Positions 6,727-10,386 of a DNA stretch of 10,386 nucleotides are shown piece by piece. Source of the stretch: Clostridia bacterium (GTDB lineage Bacteria; Bacillota; Clostridia; UMGS1810). The position numbers were made by a program, and so were the translations under genes. The stretch is taken from NCBI GenBank assembly GCA_017629325.1, contig JAGBXL010000038.1:1-10386 (forward strand), given 5' to 3'. Each line of letters opens with the position of its first letter. The stretch's first letter is position 1. The notes below the pieces were generated by a model. That model saw only the letters and a list, made by a program, of their open reading frames with translations. It was not told where the DNA came from and ran no database searches.

Positions 6727-7914
6727 ATGCAAATTTATGCAGACAACGCAGCAACCACAAAAATGTCTGATTTAGCAATAGAAACCATGCTTCCCTTTAT
6801 GAAGGATACCTACGGTAACCCCTCAAGCCTTCATAGCGTAGGTCAGGAAGCGGCAGAGGTTTTAATGGCTGCAAGAGAAAAAATGGCAAAATATCTTGGC
6901 TGCGAGGCAAGAGAAATATATTTCACATCGGGCGGAAGCGAAGCCGATAATCAGGCAATAGTATCTGCGGCAAACCGAGGGGAAAGAAAAGGCAAAAAGC
7001 ACATCATATCTACCGCGTTTGAACATCATGCAGTGCTTCATACTCTTAAAAAGCTTGAAAAGCAGGGCTTTGAAATAACTCTTCTTCCTGTTGGCGAAAA
7101 GGGAATTGTTAATCCCGAAGATGTTAAGAATGCAATAAAAGAAGAAACCTGCCTGGTAAGTGTTATGTATGCCAATAACGAAATAGGCACAATTCAGCCA
7201 ATAGAAGAAATTGGGAAAATCTGTGCAGATAGCGGTGTTATCTTTCACACAGATGCAGTTCAGGCGGCAGGTCATTTAAAAATAAATGTTAAAGAGCAAA
7301 ATATTGATATGCTAAGCCTTTCTGCTCATAAATTCCACGGACCCAAGGGTGTTGGTGCTCTCTATGTTAAATCGGGGATTGTTGTTTCCAACATAATTGA
7401 GGGCGGAGCACAGGAAAGAGGAAAAAGAGGCGGCACAGAAAATATTCCTGCCATAGTTTCAATGGCGGCAGCCTTTGAAGATGCCTGCCTTAAAATAGAT
7501 GAAAATTCTAAAAAATTAACTAAAATGCGAGACCGCCTTATAGAAGGTCTTTCAAAAATTCCCCATAGCATATTAAACGGCGATGCTAAAAAAAGACTTC
7601 CCGGAAATGTTAATATGTGTTTTGAAGGAATAGAGGGTGAATCACTTCTTTTAATGCTCGATATGCACGGCGTTTGTGCTTCATCGGGCTCTGCCTGCAC
7701 ATCGGGTTCTTTAGACCCAAGCCATGTGCTTTTGGCAATCGGCAGGGTTCACGAAATTGCTCACGGGTCATTAAGACTATCACTCAGTGAATACAACACC
7801 GAAGAAGAGGTTGAACTCATAATTAAAGCCGTAGATGAAGTTGTTGGTTATTTAAGAAATATGTCTCCTGTTTGGAGAGATTTAATGGAAGGAAGAAGAA
7901 CACATGTTATATAG
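6727..7914 (+). CDS. nifS: Cysteine desulfurase, NifS/IscS group I
   Basis: A 395-residue PLP-dependent enzyme that converts cysteine to alanine and holds the sulfur as a persulfide for Fe-S cluster assembly and tRNA thiolation. The N-terminal YADNAATT and the phosphate-binding TSGGSEADN are present. HTDAVQAAGH includes the PLP-contacting Asp. The Schiff-base lysine is Lys202 in SAHKFHGPKG, and the catalytic cysteine is Cys324 in SSGSACTSGS, followed by LDPSHVLLAIG. The flexible cysteine loop makes it group I (NifS/IscS) rather than SufS-like. Length is normal. It starts one base after tcdA and overlaps nifU by 11 bases, so scaffold and sulfur donor are coupled. No iscR-like regulator and no mnmA are seen in the window. 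Confidence 0.97.
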   Translation: MQIYADNAATTKMSDLAIETMLPFMKDTYGNPSSLHSVGQEAAEVLMAAREKMAKYLGCEAREIYFTSGGSEADNQAIVSAANRGERKGKKHIISTAFEHHAVLHTLKKLEKQGFEITLLPVGEKGIVNPEDVKNAIKEETCLVSVMYANNEIGTIQPIEEIGKICADSGVIFHTDAVQAAGHLKINVKEQNIDMLSLSAHKFHGPKGVGALYVKSGIVVSNIIEGGAQERGKRGGTENIPAIVSMAAAFEDACLKIDENSKKLTKMRDRLIEGLSKIPHSILNGDAKKRLPGNVNMCFEGIEGESLLLMLDMHGVCASSGSACTSGSLDPSHVLLAIGRVHEIAHGSLRLSLSEYNTEEEVELIIKAVDEVVGYLRNMSPVWRDLMEGRRTHVI

Positions 7915-8332
7915 TGAAAAAGTTATGGATCATTTTAAAAATCCCCGCAATGTTGGTGTTATTGAAAATGCCGACGGCGTTGGTGAGGTTGGTAATGTTA
8001 AATGTGGAGATATAATGAAAATATATCTCAAAATAGAAAACGAGACAATCGTTGATGTTAAGTTTGAAACCTTTGGCTGCGGAAGTGCAATAGCATCAAG
8101 CTCAATGGCAACCGAAATGATAAAAGGCAAAAAGGTTTCGGAGGCTTTAGAATTAACAAATAAAGCTGTTGTTGAGGCTTTAGACGGCCTCCCTCCTGCA
8201 AAGGTGCACTGCTCCGTTCTTGCAGAAGAAGCTATAAAAAAAGCACTTCAGGATTATTACGACAAAAATGGGATTGAATATGATAAATCACTTTTCCCAA
8301 GTTGTCATGACTGTGAACACTGTCAGCACTAA
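7904..8332 (+). CDS. nifU: Fe-S cluster assembly scaffold, NifU N-terminal/IscU type
   Basis: A 142-residue scaffold on which Fe-S clusters are built from NifS-derived sulfur. The ligands match IscU: Cys34 and Asp36 in VKCGD, Cys59 in FGCGSAIASSS, and Cys103 preceded by His102 in LPPAKVHCSVLAEEAI. LPPAK corresponds to the LPPVK segment that the chaperone HscA binds in proteobacterial IscU. The protein ends with an additional SCHDCEHCQH, giving Cys134, Cys137 and Cys140 among histidines; this tail is not in E. coli IscU. A purine-rich site, AAGGAAG at 7889-7895, precedes the ATG. The reading ends in a double stop, TAATAA. The 11-base overlap with nifS indicates translational coupling. Confidence 0.96.
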   Translation: MLYSEKVMDHFKNPRNVGVIENADGVGEVGNVKCGDIMKIYLKIENETIVDVKFETFGCGSAIASSSMATEMIKGKKVSEALELTNKAVVEALDGLPPAKVHCSVLAEEAIKKALQDYYDKNGIEYDKSLFPSCHDCEHCQH

Positions 8333-8346
8333 TAAGGAGAATATTT

Positions 8347-9201
8347 ATGGAAACGGGAACACTCTATCTTTGTGCCACACCAATTGGCAATTTAGATGAC
8401 ATAACCGTAAGATGCCTTGAAACACTTAAAAAATGCGACCTTATTGCCTGTGAAGACACAAGGCATTCGTTAAAATTATTAAACCATTTTAATATATCCA
8501 AGCCCTTAACAAGCTATTTTGAGCACAATAAAAAAGAAAAGGGCTTATATTTAGTTGAAGAATTAAAACAAGGAAAAAATATTGCCCTCATAACAGATGC
8601 GGGCACTCCTGCAATATCCGACCCCGGCGAAGATTTAGTTAAGCTTTGCATAAACGAAGGCATAAAGGTTGTGCCAATCCCGGGTTGTGTGGCTCTTATA
8701 AATGCTCTTATTATTTCCGGACAATACACAGGCAGATTTGCCTTTGAGGGCTTTTTATCTATGAATAAAAAAAGCCGCCGTGAGCATTTGGAGAGTGCCG
8801 CCAAAGATACCCACACTCTTATTTTTCATGAAGCACCCCATAAATTAACACGCACTTTATCGGATATGCTAAAATTCTTTGGCAACCGTCGAATAAGCAT
8901 AATCCGTGAGCTTACCAAAATTCACGAGGAATGTTTTTATACCAGCCTAGAGCAGGCAATTGAATATTATAATGAAAATCAGCCAAAGGGCGAGTATGTT
9001 CTGGTTGTAGAGGGAAAACCGCTAAAGGAAATAGAGGAAGAAGAAAAAAACGAAATACCATTTTCTAATCCTCTCCATTACATAAAGGATTTAATGGAAA
9101 ATGGAACATCAAAAAAAGACGCCATAAAAATGGCGGCAAAAGCTTTTGATATTTCCAAGCGTGAGGTATATGACCTTGCAAAAGAAATTTCTGCTTATTA
9201 A
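8347..9201 (+). CDS. rsmI: 16S rRNA (cytidine(1402)-2'-O)-methyltransferase RsmI
   Basis: A 284-residue tetrapyrrole-methylase-fold enzyme that methylates the ribose of C1402 in the decoding centre of 16S rRNA, using SAM. Motifs in order are GTLYLCATPIGNLDDIT at the N-terminus, ACEDTRHS, the SAM-binding ALITDAGTPAISDPG, VPIPG, FEGFL and IFHEAPHKL. The last 50 residues form the helical domain usual for RsmI, with SKKDAIKMAAKAF and SKREVYDLAK. Length is typical. AAGGAGA at 8334-8340 is the ribosome site, and the stop overlaps the ribosome site of the next gene. Its place behind nifU extends the RNA-modification theme of the operon. Confidence 0.97.
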   Translation: METGTLYLCATPIGNLDDITVRCLETLKKCDLIACEDTRHSLKLLNHFNISKPLTSYFEHNKKEKGLYLVEELKQGKNIALITDAGTPAISDPGEDLVKLCINEGIKVVPIPGCVALINALIISGQYTGRFAFEGFLSMNKKSRREHLESAAKDTHTLIFHEAPHKLTRTLSDMLKFFGNRRISIIRELTKIHEECFYTSLEQAIEYYNENQPKGEYVLVVEGKPLKEIEEEEKNEIPFSNPLHYIKDLMENGTSKKDAIKMAAKAFDISKREVYDLAKEISAY

Positions 9202-9206
9202 GGAGG
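9200..9206 (+). promoter_or_regulatory. Strong ribosome binding site that sets the start at 9215
   Basis: AAGGAGG overlaps the TAA of rsmI and stands eight bases before ATG 9215. This fixes the start of the membrane protein gene. Longer in-frame readings back to 9146 would run through the rsmI coding region and lack such a site. Confidence 0.85.
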
Positions 9207-9214
9207 AAGATGTT

Positions 9215-10129
9215 ATGAAAAATATTCCCTTTAAAGACGGATTTATATATAATGCAATGAAACGCCACAGAATAAAGCATATTATAAGAACTGCTCTGGT
9301 TTTTGCCATACTCTTTTTATATGTTTTTTTTAATAGAGCCTATATAGGAAATGTTCTTTTTGGCTCATCACAGCTGGATAGTGAGCGATTTGTAAACGAA
9401 GTTTCTAAAATAGAAATAAATAAAGAACTTGCTGCAAAAAGCGACGGCTCTCATATAATAAGAAGCTATGCAGTTAAATCGGGAAGCTACTGGCAGGACC
9501 AGAAATATGAATTTGATGTAAGCTTTACTGATGTTTATAAACTCCCAATTACCTATACCACCCGTAACACAGGTACCAACTATGATGAAACAGATTCTAA
9601 AGCTATGCTATCTGCTAATCTTTACAGAGGCACAACAGAGGGGATAAATGTTCTTGTTCTGGCGTATCCCCATCAGGAAATAAAAGACGGAGAAGCTATT
9701 TCGGGAATTTTTACCGAGATGAGTAACATAATCAGAACAGATGCAGCCCTTCTTGGAAGCTTAGAGGGTGAAAGCTTTTGTGAATTTATTTTCGATACCC
9801 GCGGATTAGAAATGGGCAGCGAAAAATTTGATATAACGCTCTCTGGGGCACTTTTATTATTTTTAATCTATCTTTTAATAAAGATGGCAATTTACTTTAT
9901 AAACCCTTATTTAACACCAACTTATAAATCTCTTGCACACTATGGCGATTTGGAAACGGTTGTAAGAGATATTGAAAATCAGCTTACAATAGCAGGTGTT
10001 GATAAAATCACACGAAAAAAACCTGCCGTAACAGACGACTGGATTGTTTCACAAGACAGCTTTAAATTAAAGATAGTTAAAAATCATGCCAAAGCCCAGG
10101 ATAGCTCCCGCTATGGAAGCAGACTTTAA
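9215..10129 (+). CDS. Unrecognised two-helix membrane protein
   Basis: A 304-residue protein that I cannot assign to a characterised family. A basic N-terminus (MKRHRIKHIIR) precedes a first hydrophobic segment at about 26-39. A mostly polar region of about 160 residues follows, and a second membrane segment lies at about 209-229. The last 75 residues are charged. By the positive-inside rule both ends are cytoplasmic and the middle region is outside. There is no cleavable signal-peptide pattern and no lipobox. NPYLTPTYKSLAHYGDLETV, just after the second helix, and the later DDWIVSQDSFKLKIV look like conserved elements of clostridial membrane proteins of unknown function, possibly the DUF6709 group. 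That recollection is uncertain. It is the last gene of the + strand run, so its product need not relate to the enzymes upstream. Confidence 0.78.
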   Translation: MKNIPFKDGFIYNAMKRHRIKHIIRTALVFAILFLYVFFNRAYIGNVLFGSSQLDSERFVNEVSKIEINKELAAKSDGSHIIRSYAVKSGSYWQDQKYEFDVSFTDVYKLPITYTTRNTGTNYDETDSKAMLSANLYRGTTEGINVLVLAYPHQEIKDGEAISGIFTEMSNIIRTDAALLGSLEGESFCEFIFDTRGLEMGSEKFDITLSGALLLFLIYLLIKMAIYFINPYLTPTYKSLAHYGDLETVVRDIENQLTIAGVDKITRKKPAVTDDWIVSQDSFKLKIVKNHAKAQDSSRYGSRL

Positions 10130-10133
10130 GGAA

Positions 10134-10245
10134 AAAATAGAGAAGAGATAAGAGAGAATAGATAAAAGAAAATGAAGAAATCCGCCTTTAGGGGCGGATT
10201 TCATCCATTTCTATTCACTATTCACTTTTCACTCTTCTCTTTATT
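10134..10245. repeat. Imperfect 112-bp palindrome built of 7-bp repeats
   Basis: Both flanks of the terminator hairpin are made of degenerate heptads. On the left, five copies fit the pattern NNAANAG at 10134-10168, for example AGAAGAG and AGAATAG. On the right, the complement of the same pattern runs from 10211 to 10245, for example CTATTCA twice, CTTTTCA and CTCTTCT. The heptads face each other in exact register about the hairpin centre, with no insertions: AGAAGAG (10141-10147) pairs fully with CTCTTCT (10232-10238). Elsewhere the mismatches fall mainly at the first two positions of each heptad. The outermost right unit overlaps the rsmG stop codon. Confidence 0.75.
10174..10205. terminator. 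Bidirectional intrinsic terminator hairpin between convergent genes
   Basis: GAAATCCGCC (10177-10186) pairs perfectly with GGCGGATTTC (10193-10202) around a 6-base loop, and two further pairs follow after one mismatch. On the + strand the trailing sequence is T-rich but interrupted. On the - strand the trailing bases are also T-rich because the left flank is purine-rich. It lies between the membrane protein gene and convergent rsmG, so it probably ends both transcripts. Confidence 0.8.
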
Positions 10246-10386
10246 TTATCGGGTCTTTTATAGGCTTAGGTGCATTTCTGGGAAATCTTTTTTCTGTTTC
10301 GTTAACCTTTTTTATTATAACAAGATTATGGTCAAGATCGGTTTCATCTATGGCATAATTTTTTATTTCAACAAATTCACCGCCCA
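10241..10386 (-). CDS. rsmG: 16S rRNA (guanine(527)-N7)-methyltransferase RsmG (GidB), C-terminal end
   Basis: On the - strand an open frame enters from the right edge and ends at TAA (10243-10241), giving 47 residues of C-terminus. The segment reads GGEFVEIKNYAIDETD and then LVIIKKVNETEKRFPRNAPK, ending KPIKDPIK. This is the usual RsmG ending: a final strand (IIIKK), then a proline/basic tail of the pattern K-YPR-x-G-x-P-x-K-xPI. RsmG methylates G527 of 16S rRNA using SAM, and its loss gives low-level streptomycin resistance in several bacteria. The catalytic part lies outside the window. It converges on the + strand operon and is not adjacent to mnmG, its frequent partner. Confidence 0.85.
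   Translation of the reverse strand, partial: GGEFVEIKNYAIDETDLDHNLVIIKKVNETEKRFPRNAPKPIKDPIK

Noticed and set aside
6862..7275. 137-codon open frame on the - strand
   Set aside because: It lies entirely inside nifS, is rich in Cys and Phe in a way typical of antisense readings of AT-rich genes, and has no ribosome site or known domain.
9146..9214. Longer start for the membrane protein
   Set aside because: The extra codons lie inside rsmI. The strong site at 9200-9206 fits ATG 9215.

Overview
The window looks like a chromosomal housekeeping stretch from a low-GC, probably anaerobic member of the Clostridia (Bacillota). The reasons are an AT-rich sequence with heavy AUA, AAA and GAA codon use, strong GGAGG-type ribosome binding sites, tightly packed co-directional genes, and clostridial-style NifS/NifU and CobW-type proteins. 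This placement is an inference from gene content, not a phylogenetic result. Twelve coding loci are supported: ten on the + strand that are intact or cut only by the window edge, one + strand gene split by a stop codon, and one partial gene on the - strand.

Left block (1-1932): metal handling. It holds the C-terminal end of a CobW/G3E GTPase preceded by a His/Cys-rich repeat, then a second, unusual CobW-like GTPase whose C-terminal half resembles the soluble partner of YcgR/YcgQ-type permease systems. The manganese exporter MntP follows. MntP overlaps by four bases a PflX-type radical SAM protein of unknown substrate (1929-2816).

Middle block (2832-5935): mnmG, a tRNA wobble-uridine modification enzyme, then a ROK-family (NagC/XylR-type) regulator. 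The regulator reads in one frame across 401 codons but has an in-frame TAA at codon 93, between its DNA-binding and sugar-kinase-like domains. A 70-bp gap after it is the only evident promoter region inside the + strand run. It contains a good extended -10 promoter bracketed by a perfect 10-bp inverted repeat.

Right block (6006-10129): tcdA (tRNA ct6A cyclisation), nifS (cysteine desulfurase), nifU (Fe-S scaffold, overlapping nifS by 11 bases), rsmI (16S rRNA 2'-O-methylation at C1402) and a two-helix membrane protein I do not recognise. Spacing suggests one transcription unit devoted to sulfur mobilisation and RNA modification.

Right edge: the run ends against a convergent gene, the C-terminus of rsmG (16S rRNA G527 methylation) on the - strand. 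The 111 bp between them is almost entirely one long imperfect palindrome: a strong GC-rich hairpin whose flanks are built from degenerate 7-bp repeats. mnmG and rsmG are often neighbours in Bacillota; here they are about 5.5 kb apart and on opposite strands.

I see no mobile element, phage gene, CRISPR array, tRNA or rRNA gene, and no clearly novel defence or biosynthetic system. The points most worth a second look are the CobW-permease-subunit fusion, the split ROK regulator, the heptad-built palindrome, and the inverted repeat over the tcdA-nifS-nifU promoter.
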